A stretch of DNA of 64,000 nucleotides from JAUSNA01 sp964511965 (lineage in GTDB: Bacteria > Patescibacteriota > Microgenomatia > Levybacterales > GWA1-39-11), in the NCBI GenBank assembly GCA_964511965.1, contig CAZEGF010000023.1, positions 62,001 through 126,000 of the forward strand, given 5' to 3'. Made by a program: the position numbers and the translations under genes. The stretch's first letter is position 1, and every line of letters starts with the position of its first letter. Shown in pieces: positions 53,197 through 62,283 of the stretch. The notes beneath the pieces are model-generated. The model made no database searches, was not told where the DNA came from, and worked only from the letters and a program-made list of their open reading frames with translations.

Positions 53197-54390
53197 ATGG
53201 ATGAGACAGGAGAACTTCCACAAGCAAAGCCAGCTGTAGAGAGAAAAATTGTAAAAAGAACAAATCTAAATCCGAATGGGTTCAAATCTGTCGTAGATCC
53301 AAATGAACCGATAATTGGTGGACCTGCTAAGACAGAGTATATTCCGCAAGGACCCAATTCCCCAAAAAAACCTGAAGAAACTGCAAGTTTTGGGACAAAA
53401 GCCGTTCTTACTGTTGCGGGTTTGGCTACAATGGCTGGAGTTGCAAAAGGAATTGATGAAATGCAAAGTGCAGATGCTGCTGAGCCTCCAGCGCCAGTAG
53501 TTTCGGTTCGGCAGGATGAACAAAATCAACCTGTTCAAGAAGTCATGCCAGCGGCGATGGCAAAAGAGTTGGTTGCATCAGAAGTCAAATCTGATGAGCC
53601 TGACCTATTTGATGAAATTTTCCACGATCTTTCTCCTTTTCAAAAAGCAGAAGCTCAAGCTGAAGTTGCAAAGTTCAAAGAAAGAATTTTGGCAAAAGAG
53701 GATTATGAAAAAGAGCACATAGAAATTCCCATGCAATACAAAGATGTCATTGAAAATACAGCAAATGCTTATGGTATTTCGGTCGACACTCTCATGGGGC
53801 TTATTGGTACGGAAAATGGTGGAGGACCCGACAAAATAAATTCAATTTCAAAAGCAAGAGGTGTTGCGCAATTTATGCCAGATACTGCAGTGCAATATAA
53901 ATTAATAGATAAATATGGAGATCACAGAGGAGACCCGGTTTTGAGTATCGATGCAGCTGGGAGATATTTAAGAGACACTAAAGCACTTTTTGCAGGAGAT
54001 GAGGGGATGGCGCTTTGGTCATATCATGCTGGACCCGGTAATGTGTATCATGCACTTCGCATATATTTTTATGATGTAAATCATGAGAATTTACATGACT
54101 ATGGAGCTGCAATTCAAAATAATAACGCAGATGACAGAATAAAGATTGAGGAAAGAACAAAAGAATTAATTCTTCAAGATAAATTGGATATTTCAAAACT
54201 ACTCGCAAACGAAAAAGTTAAGGAGTTTACTGCAACATTGAAAGATTATTCCGAAACATATCCTGCAACAGTTGTTGCGATGAGTCAGGTAATCAGGGAG
54301 TATCAAAAGCAACACCCAGTTCACGATCTTGGAAATGGTTTAAGGGTTTTTGTTGGCGACAACCCAACCGCCAAGCCGACAGGAAGATAA
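53197..54390 (+). CDS. SLT-type lytic transglycosylase
   Basis: 397 aa. The SLT domain (about residues 180-310) has the catalytic E206 in TLMGLIGTENGG, followed by ARGVAQFMPDTAVQY and WSYHAGPGNV, the family's conserved order. It cleaves peptidoglycan glycan strands. The first 60 residues are basic and low-complexity, followed by a weakly hydrophobic stretch (VLTVAGLATMAGV) that may act as an anchor; there is no ordinary signal peptide. Leaderless-type promoter. Confidence 0.88.
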   Translation: MDETGELPQAKPAVERKIVKRTNLNPNGFKSVVDPNEPIIGGPAKTEYIPQGPNSPKKPEETASFGTKAVLTVAGLATMAGVAKGIDEMQSADAAEPPAPVVSVRQDEQNQPVQEVMPAAMAKELVASEVKSDEPDLFDEIFHDLSPFQKAEAQAEVAKFKERILAKEDYEKEHIEIPMQYKDVIENTANAYGISVDTLMGLIGTENGGGPDKINSISKARGVAQFMPDTAVQYKLIDKYGDHRGDPVLSIDAAGRYLRDTKALFAGDEGMALWSYHAGPGNVYHALRIYFYDVNHENLHDYGAAIQNNNADDRIKIEERTKELILQDKLDISKLLANEKVKEFTATLKDYSETYPATVVAMSQVIREYQKQHPVHDLGNGLRVFVGDNPTAKPTGR

Positions 54391-54473
54391 ACAACTGTGC
54401 TCCGGTAAGAGAAATTTTACTCAATAACCCCTTGGATATATTTTAATTTGAATAATTCCGTTAGGATAAAGAA

Positions 54474-55673
54474 TTAATTTACAACTTTATTCAATTCCAA
54501 TTTTTTATGAAATACAAGCAATATGAAAAAAGCCAGAAGTGCCATCGCGCTTCCATAAATAAATGTTGCATGTGGATTTATAAAGTGCCACATGAGCCCT
54601 CCCAAAAGGGAAGCAAGAAAAGTTCCTACTGCAGTTAGAGTATAATAAGCTCCGAAATATGATCCCGATTCCTTTTTCTGAATAAATTCTGATAAATAGG
54701 CTTTTGAGACGCCGTCTGTTGCAGCAATATAAGTTCCATAAATAGGAAATAAAAACCACAACCAAAATGATGAGTTAATAAGTCCGAAAAGTAGATAAAC
54801 ACCTGAAAATACAATTAGCCCTATCGCAAATACCTTTCTTGCCCCAATTTTATCTGCAAGCATACCAGCGGGTGCTGAAAATACGGTTTGTGAAATATTA
54901 TAAAGTACGTATACAGTTACTACCCCAATGGTCGCAAGTCCTAAATTTTTTGCTTGAAGTAACAAGAATACATCAGAGCTGTTGCCAACGGCGAAAATAA
55001 AACTTATAAGCAAAAATAATTTAAGACGCTGGTCCATATTCTTGAAACTTATTTTTACAAATTTAGCTTTTTCTTTTTTTACTTTTAACGCTTTTTCTTT
55101 TACAAGAAATACAAGCAAAAAAATCGCAATTACTGCCGGAATAAAAGCTACAAAAAATGTCTCACGGATATTGTCTTTTAATAAATAGAGAACAACCAAT
55201 GCCAATAAGGGTCCAAAGACAGCACCTAGACTATCAAAAGCCCTATGAAATCCGAAAATATAGCCCTTATTTTCAGGAGTAGAATTTTCCAAAAGAATGC
55301 TATCTCTTGCAGCGGTTCGAAGACCTTTGCCGAGTCTATCTACAATACGTGCAAAAAGTACCATTTGCCACCCAAGTGCCAGACCAATCAATAATTTTGA
55401 TGCCGCACCAAAAGAATATCCTACAGTCACAAATACTTTTCTTTTCTGTATATAGTCTGAGTAAGCTCCGAAAAAGTATTTTGTAATGCTTGCTAGCGCT
55501 TCAACCAATCCTTCAATAATTCCTACTATCGGAATTGAAGTATGCAAAACTGTTGTCAGAAAAATTGGCACAATAGGATAAATCATTTCCGAAGCAAGGT
55601 CATTAAAAAAGCTAACAACACTTAGTACAACTACGGTGAAAGGAGGAAATTTAGGTCTTTTAAATAAGCTCAT
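54474..55673 (-). CDS. Major facilitator superfamily transporter
   Basis: 399 aa, 12 helices, with RIVDRLGKGLRTAARDSIL as the loop motif and the paired half repeat PAGMLADKIGARKV. The N-terminal FNDLASEMIYPIVPIFL is typical of a widespread MFS efflux-like subgroup. Substrate unknown. TATAAT lies exactly 6 nt before the ATG, so it is probably a single-gene leaderless unit. Confidence 0.85.
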   Translation of the reverse strand: MSLFKRPKFPPFTVVVLSVVSFFNDLASEMIYPIVPIFLTTVLHTSIPIVGIIEGLVEALASITKYFFGAYSDYIQKRKVFVTVGYSFGAASKLLIGLALGWQMVLFARIVDRLGKGLRTAARDSILLENSTPENKGYIFGFHRAFDSLGAVFGPLLALVVLYLLKDNIRETFFVAFIPAVIAIFLLVFLVKEKALKVKKEKAKFVKISFKNMDQRLKLFLLISFIFAVGNSSDVFLLLQAKNLGLATIGVVTVYVLYNISQTVFSAPAGMLADKIGARKVFAIGLIVFSGVYLLFGLINSSFWLWFLFPIYGTYIAATDGVSKAYLSEFIQKKESGSYFGAYYTLTAVGTFLASLLGGLMWHFINPHATFIYGSAMALLAFFILLVFHKKLELNKVVN

Positions 55674-55679
55674 TTTCTC

Positions 55680-55685
55680 ATTATA
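55680..55685 (-). promoter_or_regulatory. -10 box 6 nt before the MFS gene
   Basis: TATAAT on the minus strand and 6 nt to the ATG at 55673. Confidence 0.55.
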
Positions 55686-55852
55686 TCATCGTAAAAATGA
55701 ACCGATTTTTGGTCGTGATAAATATGATATTCAACAAATCTCAAGGTTATATTTTTCTGATTTACTCTTTTCCCACAAAATTAAAGTAAGTTATTTGTCT
55801 TAAAATTTAGGAATGGCAACAAGTTGGGAACAAGAAAATAGACAGAATATTG

Positions 55853-55858
55853 TATAAT
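55853..55858 (+). promoter_or_regulatory. -10 box 6 nt before the cupin gene
   Basis: TATAAT, 6 nt, ATG at 55865. It decides this start against an upstream in-frame TTG at 55850, which would overlap the box. Confidence 0.6.
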
Positions 55859-55864
55859 TGTATT

Positions 55865-56248
55865 ATGACTGGTTTTGTTGGGAACATAGAGGAACTAACA
55901 CTTGCGAATAATTATTTCCGGCATGTAATTTATACCGGACAGCATTCACAGTTGGTGGTAATGAGTCTTAATCCTAACGAAGAAATCGGGTTTGAGGTTC
56001 ATGAGATAGTTGATCAATTTTTAAGGATTGAAAAAGGGGAAGGTAGGGTGATTATGAATGGAGAAGAAACCATTTTAAAAGATGGAAGTGCTATATTCGT
56101 CCCCGCAGGAGTAAAACATAATGTAGTTAACACATCTTCAGAAAATACACTAAAGCTTTATACTGTGTATTCTCCCCCACATCACAAAGATGGGACAATT
56201 CATAAAACTAGAAAAGATGCAGAGTCAGATACAGAAGACCACATCTAA
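55865..56248 (+). CDS. Cupin-domain protein
   Basis: 127 aa, a single cupin barrel. Motif 1 is seen around EIGFEVHEIVDQFLRIEKGEG and motif 2 around FVPAGVKHNVVN. The metal-binding residues are H, D/Q, E and H, so it could hold a metal, but the exact role (isomerase, oxygenase, binding protein) cannot be read. The end is charged and disordered. Leaderless-type start. Confidence 0.85.
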   Translation: MTGFVGNIEELTLANNYFRHVIYTGQHSQLVVMSLNPNEEIGFEVHEIVDQFLRIEKGEGRVIMNGEETILKDGSAIFVPAGVKHNVVNTSSENTLKLYTVYSPPHHKDGTIHKTRKDAESDTEDHI

Positions 56249-56410
56249 CCTCTTTTAAGTTACAAATTTAAGACAGACTTTAACCGAAGTTATCGCAAGA
56301 GTAATTTTTTGCTTACCGGCATGATCCAGGTTTTAAGAACGAAAAGCAATTACCAAAGACATTTTCAATTATATAAAAAATTGAAAAAAAGTAGTGTAAT
56401 TACTGGAATG

Positions 56411-56482
56411 TGACCCCACCGGAATTCGAATCCGGGTCTCTTGGATGAGAACCAAGTGTCCTAACCACTAGACTATGGGGCC
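56411..56482 (-). tRNA. tRNA-Glu (anticodon CTC)
   Basis: Minus-strand cloverleaf: acceptor GGCCCCA with TGGGGTC, anticodon stem CTTGG/CCAAG with loop TTCTCAT (anticodon CTC), T loop with TTCGAAT, and discriminator A. CCA is not encoded. The 5' end directly abuts a perfect 8-bp palindrome that contains its -10 box. Confidence 0.9.
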
Positions 56483-56503
56483 GTGAGGTATATTTTACCT
56501 CAC
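56483..56503 (-). repeat. Perfect hairpin directly upstream of tRNA-Glu
   Basis: GTGAGGTA (56483-56490) pairs with TACCTCAC (56496-56503) around a 5-nt loop. It touches the first base of the tRNA and encloses the -10 box, so it could be a DNA operator or a fold in the precursor. Confidence 0.5.
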
Positions 56504-56521
56504 AGTAGGCTAATAACTCAA
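56492..56521 (-). promoter_or_regulatory. tRNA-Glu promoter
   Basis: Minus strand: TTGAGT (56521-56516), 18-nt spacer, TAAAAT (56497-56492), and 9 nt to the tRNA 5' end. The expected 5' leader is only about 3 nt, so little RNase P trimming would be needed. Confidence 0.55.
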
Positions 56522-56573
56522 GCTTTGAACTAACTTTACAAAAAACTAACTTTGTAGTATCATATGACCCATA

Positions 56574-57113
56574 GTGTTAGTAGAGGGACGAACAACTCAT
56601 ACTGCAACTCCAATATCCCCACGAGGGGCTGATTTACTGTCTCCTGAAGAATTCACATCTTTCTATCCATATGTAGTCAGATACGCAAATAATACCCAAC
56701 ATCACGGAGATTCGTTAATATTCACTCCGCACTCCGGAGAGCACGACTCATTTGGTGTATTTTTTTATGCGCTTGCTGACCTATCTCAGGCTAAAAATGA
56801 GGAATATAAGAATAGATATTTATTTAAATCTGAAGATGTTGTTGCTTCTTCATCTATACCAGTAGAGGTTCGTGAAAAGGGGGTTTTGACACTTCCAGGA
56901 AAAAAATTCAAAGAGGAGGAAGAAAGAATTAGACAGATGTTGTACCCAGGTAGGGATGTCACAACTCTCAAAATAGGTGAGCATTATACGGTTGGGGAGA
57001 CAGTTTATAAAGAAAATCTCATTTTAAGAATTGCCCCAGAATCATTTGAAAGATTGCCAATTCTTACAGTTCCTACAGTTCTAACTTTAAATACCGCGTG
57101 CAGATTAGGATAG
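56574..57113 (+). CDS. Soluble protein, unknown
   Basis: 179 aa from a GTG at 56574. Not recognised; no membrane segment. It contains SPEEFTSFYPYVVRYAN, HGDSLIFTPHSGEHDSFG and a charged helix (FKEEEERIRQMLYPGRD). An ATG at 56564 is in a different frame and leads to a short dead end. The next start lies just after its stop. Confidence 0.5.
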   Translation: MLVEGRTTHTATPISPRGADLLSPEEFTSFYPYVVRYANNTQHHGDSLIFTPHSGEHDSFGVFFYALADLSQAKNEEYKNRYLFKSEDVVASSSIPVEVREKGVLTLPGKKFKEEEERIRQMLYPGRDVTTLKIGEHYTVGETVYKENLILRIAPESFERLPILTVPTVLTLNTACRLG

Positions 57114-57146
57114 GTGCAATTTATACAAAATAATCATCAGAATGTA

Positions 57147-57152
57147 TATAAT
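57147..57152 (+). promoter_or_regulatory. -10 box 6 nt before the Alg5-like gene
   Basis: TATAAT, 6 nt, ATG at 57159. It rules out the in-frame GTG at 57114, which would lie upstream of the transcript. Confidence 0.6.
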
Positions 57153-57158
57153 GTTGAT

Positions 57159-57914
57159 ATGTCTCAATTCCTACTTTCAGTGGTTATTCCCTCATACAAC
57201 GAAATGGGAAATCTACAAAAAGGAATACTCAACAAGATCCAAAAGTATCTCGATCGTCAACCATATAATTATGAAGTGATTATCGTTGATGATGGATCAA
57301 CAGATGACAGCAGGGATTTTATAAAAAGATTTACAAAAGAAGAAAAAGAATTTCACCTCATTGAAAACACCCACACAGGTAAAGCTGGAGCTGTAACAGC
57401 GGGAGTACTTGCTGCCCACGGAGACTACATTTTATTTACCGATATGGATCAAGCTACTCCGATTGAGGAGTTAGAGAAAATAATGCCATATATTGATAAA
57501 GGATTTGACGTAGTTATTGGATCGCGTAGTGGAAATAGAAAAGGGGCACCATTTACGAGAAAAATTATGGCAAAAAGTATGATGATTTTAAGATCTGCAA
57601 TCGTGGGGTTGCCTGAAATTACAGATACTCAATGTGGTTTTAAGCTTTTTACCAAAGAAGCAGCCAAAAAAGTTTTTGAAAAAGTGAAAGAGTCACACCA
57701 TGGATTTAAAAAAATCCATGGGTCATCAGTTACTGCAGGATTTGATATTGAACTTTTGTTTATTGCAAAGAATATGGGATTTAAAATAAAGGAAGTTCCT
57801 GTCAGTTGGTTGTATGTTGAAACAAGAAGAGTAAGTCCTATAAAAGATTCTGTTGATGGTTTTTTTGAGTTATTCAAAATAAGAGGTAATATCAAATCTG
57901 GTAAATACGACTAA
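57159..57914 (+). CDS. GT2 polyprenyl-phosphate glycosyltransferase (Alg5/DPG synthase-like)
   Basis: 251 aa, single GT2 domain. VVIPSYNEMGNL and VDDGSTDDSRDF are the nucleotide-binding start; FTDMDQATPIEE supplies the DxD; TQCGFKLFTKEAA matches dolichyl-phosphate beta-glucosyltransferase. Loads a sugar, probably glucose or a relative, onto polyprenyl phosphate on the cytosolic face. It heads a group of four large membrane proteins transcribed together, so it likely supplies their donor. Confidence 0.88.
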   Translation: MSQFLLSVVIPSYNEMGNLQKGILNKIQKYLDRQPYNYEVIIVDDGSTDDSRDFIKRFTKEEKEFHLIENTHTGKAGAVTAGVLAAHGDYILFTDMDQATPIEELEKIMPYIDKGFDVVIGSRSGNRKGAPFTRKIMAKSMMILRSAIVGLPEITDTQCGFKLFTKEAAKKVFEKVKESHHGFKKIHGSSVTAGFDIELLFIAKNMGFKIKEVPVSWLYVETRRVSPIKDSVDGFFELFKIRGNIKSGKYD

Positions 57915-57915
57915 T

Positions 57916-59073
57916 ATGTCAAAGAAATTCTTTGTTCCACTGTGGGTCTTTGGATCTGTTCTTTTATTTCTCTATTCATTTACTCAAGTTGATCTTTCTT
58001 TGACTCTTTCAAGAGCTTCCATCTTTCAAACTATTGAGAAGAGTTTTCAATATGTTGGGTGGTTCAATAGACCTCTATCAACCTATTTGTATATAGGAGT
58101 TTTTGTCATTTTATTCGCACTTTATCTATGGACTTTAATCCTTGTATCCAAAAAAAAGCTCAATAGAAAAACAGTTTGGATAGGAATAATTGTAATCACC
58201 GGTATTCTTACTTTGTCTTACAATGCATTTTCGTATGACCTTTTTAACTACATTTTCGATGCAAAAATAGTAACACACTATCATTTAAATCCTTATATTC
58301 ATAAAGCCTTAGACTTTTCCGGTGATCCCATGCTTTCTTTCATGCGCTGGACTCATAGAGTTTATCCATATGGTCCACTTTGGTTAGTGCTCACTGTTCC
58401 AATAAGTTTTATTGGACACAATATTTTCTTTTTAACTTTTTATCTTTTTAAAATCATGATTGCGTCTTTTTTCATACTTTGTGTATGGTCAATTGAGAAG
58501 ATAGGAAAGAGCCTTAAGCTTGATAATGTTCTTTATCCTGTTGTGGCATTTGCTTTCAATCCATACGTTCTTAGTGAAAGCCTTGTTAGCGCTCACAATG
58601 ACATAGTCATGATGGGGCTTTGCCTATATGCAACAAGTTTACTTATCGATAAACAGGCATTGAAAGGTAGTGTGATGTATATTCTCTCAGCTGCTTTAAA
58701 ATTTGCTACAGGATTATCTTTTATTGGGTTTCTAGTACTTCTTGTGATCCGGAAGACTAAATTCCTTATTCCAGTTTCGCTAATTTTGATGATTGGAGCG
58801 GTAGTACTTGCTTCACTTAGGACAAATTTCCAGCCATGGTATCTTTTATATGCATTCCCCTTTGCCGCATTGCTTATTAAAAGACGTGCGATCCGATTTC
58901 CTTATTATATATTTACAATTGCAAGCATTGCTTATTACATACCATTTCTTTATAACGGAAATTGGGATCCGCCAATTCCTATGACCCTTAACTACATTAT
59001 TCTAGGAGCTACAGCTCTCTCAATAGTTATTTTTTTGGTTTATTTTCCCCATTCAAAAAAAGAAACAGGCTAG
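57916..59073 (+). CDS. GT-C mannosyltransferase-like membrane protein (MptB/GT87 type)
   Basis: 385 aa, about 11 helices. SYDLFNYIFDAKI near residue 105, NPYIHKALDFSGDP and YPYGPLWLVL form the pattern of the polyprenol-phosphate-mannose-dependent group. Starts 2 nt after the Alg5-like gene. The assignment to mannose is by family only. Confidence 0.7.
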   Translation: MSKKFFVPLWVFGSVLLFLYSFTQVDLSLTLSRASIFQTIEKSFQYVGWFNRPLSTYLYIGVFVILFALYLWTLILVSKKKLNRKTVWIGIIVITGILTLSYNAFSYDLFNYIFDAKIVTHYHLNPYIHKALDFSGDPMLSFMRWTHRVYPYGPLWLVLTVPISFIGHNIFFLTFYLFKIMIASFFILCVWSIEKIGKSLKLDNVLYPVVAFAFNPYVLSESLVSAHNDIVMMGLCLYATSLLIDKQALKGSVMYILSAALKFATGLSFIGFLVLLVIRKTKFLIPVSLILMIGAVVLASLRTNFQPWYLLYAFPFAALLIKRRAIRFPYYIFTIASIAYYIPFLYNGNWDPPIPMTLNYIILGATALSIVIFLVYFPHSKKETG

Positions 59074-59083
59074 GCATTTCTGT

Positions 59084-59089
59084 TACAAT
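59084..59089 (+). promoter_or_regulatory. -10 box 6 nt before the GT39 gene
   Basis: TACAAT, 6 nt, ATG at 59096. It gives an internal promoter within the glycosyltransferase cluster. Confidence 0.5.
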
Positions 59090-59095
59090 AACCCT

Positions 59096-60643
59096 ATGGT
59101 GTCTATTAAGAAATTATTTCCCGAAATTCTTTTTGCTCCTGTATTACTAATTTTATTTTTAGCAACACGTCTTACAAATATTCTGTCACTCCCAATTTTT
59201 ACAGATGAGGCTATCTATACCCGATGGTCCCAAATTGCCAGATATGATTCAAATTGGCGATTTATTTCACTAACAGATGGCAAGCAGCCAGCTTTTGTGT
59301 GGTTGGACATGATAGTTATGCGGTTTTTTTCTGACCCATTGCTTGGTGGAAGGGTAGTATCTGTTATTTGTGGGTTTTTTGTCGTTTTGGGATTGTATTT
59401 TTTAACTTTCGAGATATTTAAAAATGAAAAATATAAAAGAATAATGGGCATTGTCGCCTCTGCTTTGGCCGTTATTTATCCATTTCTGATTGTGTATGAC
59501 AAGCTGGCACTGTACGAAAGCATGATTGCTGCTTTTATGATATGGGCTTTGTACTTTCAGATACTACTTATCAGAAGAATACGTTTTGACCTAGCGCTTG
59601 TTACCGGATTTGTCATGGGAGGAGCTGTTCTTACAAAATCTTCAGGTTTTCTAGCACTTTATTTGATTCCTTTCATATTTCTTCTTTTCAATTTTAGTAA
59701 TAAAAATAATAAGCAGAGACTAATAAGGGCTGTCGGATATTTTTTAGTTGTTTTTATAGTAGTGAACGTTTTCTATTCTGTTTTGCGGCTCTCACCTTTT
59801 TACCACATCATAAATCAAAAAAATTCAATTTTCGTCTATGATGTAGGCTCTTGGATTAAGCTTCCTATTAACGCAAAAATAGATAATTTAGTAAGCAATA
59901 GTCGCGGACTTACCGATTGGTTTTTCAATTATTTCACGATTGTCTGGGCTCTTCTTGTAGGAGTATCATTTTTTATAAAAAGATCTTTCACAAAGGAAAA
60001 GTTAGTATTGTTTTTATGGTTTTTCCTTCCATTCCTTGCGCTTTGCTTTCTAGGAAAAACCCTTTATCCAAGATATCTACTGTTTATGACAATTCCATTG
60101 ATCCCGTTAGTTGCATATAGCGCAACACTTTTGTTTTTTAAATTTAAAAATATACTTATTAGGATTATTTTAATTATTCTTGTGCTTATTATTCCTCTCT
60201 GGACTGACTATTTTGTTATATTTGATTTTGCCCGTGCACCTATTCCAAAAATTGATTTGGAGCAACTTATCAATGGATGGCCTGCCGGAGGAGGTATACG
60301 GGAAAGTGTTGAGTTCTTTAGAGAGCAATCAAAAAATGGAGAAATTATGGTAGGTACTCAAGGAACTTTTGGTCTGATGCCTGCAGCTTATGAAATCTAT
60401 TTTCGTGACAATCCGAATGTACGGATTAATGGCTTCTGGCCGGTAGAGAGCGATAAGGTACCTGATTTACTGATGGATTATGCGCATAGAATACCAACGT
60501 ATTTCGTATTCTACCAACCATGTCCTACCTGTGAAGTTGCAGGAATTGCTCCAAAGACATTAAATTTAAAAGAAATTGCATCATACAATAAAGGAATTGG
60601 GACGACAAAACTTACCATTTACCAAGTGTTACCCACTAAGTGA
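59096..60643 (+). CDS. GT39/ArnT-like polytopic membrane glycosyltransferase
   Basis: 515 aa, about 11 helices. FTDEAIYTRWSQIA near residue 41 gives the acidic pair and DGKQPAFVWLD follows. A soluble C-terminal region of about 130 residues includes the CPTC pair in FYQPCPTCEV, a possible disulfide or metal site unusual among its neighbours. Overlaps the next frame by 4 nt. Confidence 0.75.
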   Translation: MVSIKKLFPEILFAPVLLILFLATRLTNILSLPIFTDEAIYTRWSQIARYDSNWRFISLTDGKQPAFVWLDMIVMRFFSDPLLGGRVVSVICGFFVVLGLYFLTFEIFKNEKYKRIMGIVASALAVIYPFLIVYDKLALYESMIAAFMIWALYFQILLIRRIRFDLALVTGFVMGGAVLTKSSGFLALYLIPFIFLLFNFSNKNNKQRLIRAVGYFLVVFIVVNVFYSVLRLSPFYHIINQKNSIFVYDVGSWIKLPINAKIDNLVSNSRGLTDWFFNYFTIVWALLVGVSFFIKRSFTKEKLVLFLWFFLPFLALCFLGKTLYPRYLLFMTIPLIPLVAYSATLLFFKFKNILIRIILIILVLIIPLWTDYFVIFDFARAPIPKIDLEQLINGWPAGGGIRESVEFFREQSKNGEIMVGTQGTFGLMPAAYEIYFRDNPNVRINGFWPVESDKVPDLLMDYAHRIPTYFVFYQPCPTCEVAGIAPKTLNLKEIASYNKGIGTTKLTIYQVLPTK

Positions 60644-62283
60644 GCATGAGGAGTAAATATCTACTACTTGTAATTTTACTGTCGATTCTTCCTATAATTC
60701 CCTATTTTATAACTTCAAATCTTCTTCATACTCATGACGGACTCGTGCATTTGCCAAGACTTGCCGCCTATTTTAAAGCACTTTCGGAGGGAAGTATTCC
60801 AGTAAGGTTTGCCGGTTATCTTAATTATGGGTATGGATTACCATTATTTAATTTCATATATCAATTTCCCTATTGGGTGGGATCCTTACTTCTTGTTTTG
60901 GGATTTGGACTCGTTAATGCTTTCAAGATCTCTATAACTTTTAGTTTTATTTTATCAGGTATTTTCATGTTCATGTTTGGACAGGAATATTTTGAAGACG
61001 ACAAGAAAGCATTTTTAGCAACCATTTTTTATCAGTTTGCTCCATTTAGAATGGTGGAGCTTTTGGTCCGTGGAAGTTATGGTGAGGTTTACACGTATGC
61101 ATTTCTACCCTTGGTTTTGAATGGGTTAACATTGCTTAGTAAAAAGAGAGCACTAAAGGGATTTATAACAACAGCAATTGCGGTTTTTTTTCTTATAATT
61201 TCTCATAATTCTGTTGCATTAATGTTCTTTGGAGCTGCAGTTTTATTTGTAATGTTTACTTTCAAAAGTTTGAACAAAGCAATTTTTGCAATTTTATCAA
61301 TGCTTATGGGCCTTTGTCTTTCAGCATTTTATTGGATACCTGCACTTTTAGAACACAAATACACATTCGGAGATTTATTTATGGCAAAATTATATGAGTC
61401 CTATTTTCCTTCTTTTCAAAATTTCTTCATACCAAACTTCAACAATAACCCATCTCTTCAAACAACAGGAATAACAACTTATATAGGGCTTTTACAAAGT
61501 ACAGTTTTAATCCTAGGTTTAATAATGCTATTTCTCAAACGCAAAAAGATCAAAGAATATAGCCGTATTTTTTATTATGCATATGTACTAATAATAATTT
61601 CATTTTTCTTCATGAATCCTGTCTCAAAATTTATATGGAGTTCTAATGTTGGCTCGATGCTTCGTCAATTTCAATTTCCCTGGAGATTTCTGGCTCTTAT
61701 TGTTCTTGCAACTTCATTACTTTCAGTTAGTTTTTTTGTATTAAGTAAACGGTTTTCAAAAGGACTGTTTTACTTTACTATCGTTTCTATAACAGTTTTG
61801 TCCGTTGCATTTTACTGGAAGGGTAGTCTTGGGTACGACAAAATCAATGAAAAATATTATTGGAATTTTCCACTAACAACAACCTATTATGGTGAGACAG
61901 ATGTTGTTTGGTCAGAAGGACCTGCAAAAAAATATCCAAAAGCGCGAGTTGAATTTACAAGCGGAGGCGGAACAGTTTCTAATTTTTCTAAGAAAAATAC
62001 CTTTCATTCCTTTGACATATTTGCAACAAGTAATTCAGAATTAGTCAGTCACACAGAATACTTTCCCGGATGGACCGTAATAGTTGACGGAGTAAAAGTT
62101 CCAATTCAATTTCAGAATGCAAATCATAGAGGAGAAATTCTTTTTAATGTAACACGGGGCACTCATCATATTGTTATAAAGTTTGAAGAAAGCAAAATAA
62201 GGGCACTTGCAGATATTATTAGTATATTGTCCATTATAATTTTAGCATTTGTTTTATTATTCAAAAAAAAGTTATTTAGATGA
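60640..62283 (+). CDS. 6-pyruvoyl-tetrahydropterin-synthase-related (PTPS-related) membrane protein
   Basis: 547 aa, about 12 helices. HTHDGLVHLPRLAAYF and GYGLPLFNFIYQFPYW are the mark of the PTPS-related polytopic family, probably GT-C-like despite its name. C-terminal outer domain with a beta-sandwich-like ending. The GTG at 60640 overlaps the preceding stop; an ATG two codons on (60646) is equally possible. Overlaps the next gene in an ATGA. Confidence 0.75.
   Translation: MSMRSKYLLLVILLSILPIIPYFITSNLLHTHDGLVHLPRLAAYFKALSEGSIPVRFAGYLNYGYGLPLFNFIYQFPYWVGSLLLVLGFGLVNAFKISITFSFILSGIFMFMFGQEYFEDDKKAFLATIFYQFAPFRMVELLVRGSYGEVYTYAFLPLVLNGLTLLSKKRALKGFITTAIAVFFLIISHNSVALMFFGAAVLFVMFTFKSLNKAIFAILSMLMGLCLSAFYWIPALLEHKYTFGDLFMAKLYESYFPSFQNFFIPNFNNNPSLQTTGITTYIGLLQSTVLILGLIMLFLKRKKIKEYSRIFYYAYVLIIISFFFMNPVSKFIWSSNVGSMLRQFQFPWRFLALIVLATSLLSVSFFVLSKRFSKGLFYFTIVSITVLSVAFYWKGSLGYDKINEKYYWNFPLTTTYYGETDVVWSEGPAKKYPKARVEFTSGGGTVSNFSKKNTFHSFDIFATSNSELVSHTEYFPGWTVIVDGVKVPIQFQNANHRGEILFNVTRGTHHIVIKFEESKIRALADIISILSIIILAFVLLFKKKLFR

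Larger units (their letters stand above)
56249..56573 (+). other. Intergenic region holding tRNA-Glu
   Basis: Between the cupin gene and the next frame there is no protein gene. It holds the minus-strand tRNA-Glu (56411-56482), its promoter and a hairpin, and, at 56366-56391, an AT-rich inverted repeat (TTTTCAATT with AATTGAAAA). I see no terminator with a clear U-run for either neighbour. Confidence 0.6.

Noticed and set aside
56366..56391. AT-rich inverted repeat downstream of the cupin gene as an intrinsic terminator
   Set aside because: The stem is only A/T-rich (TTTTCAATT with AATTGAAAA) and no U-run follows on the plus strand.
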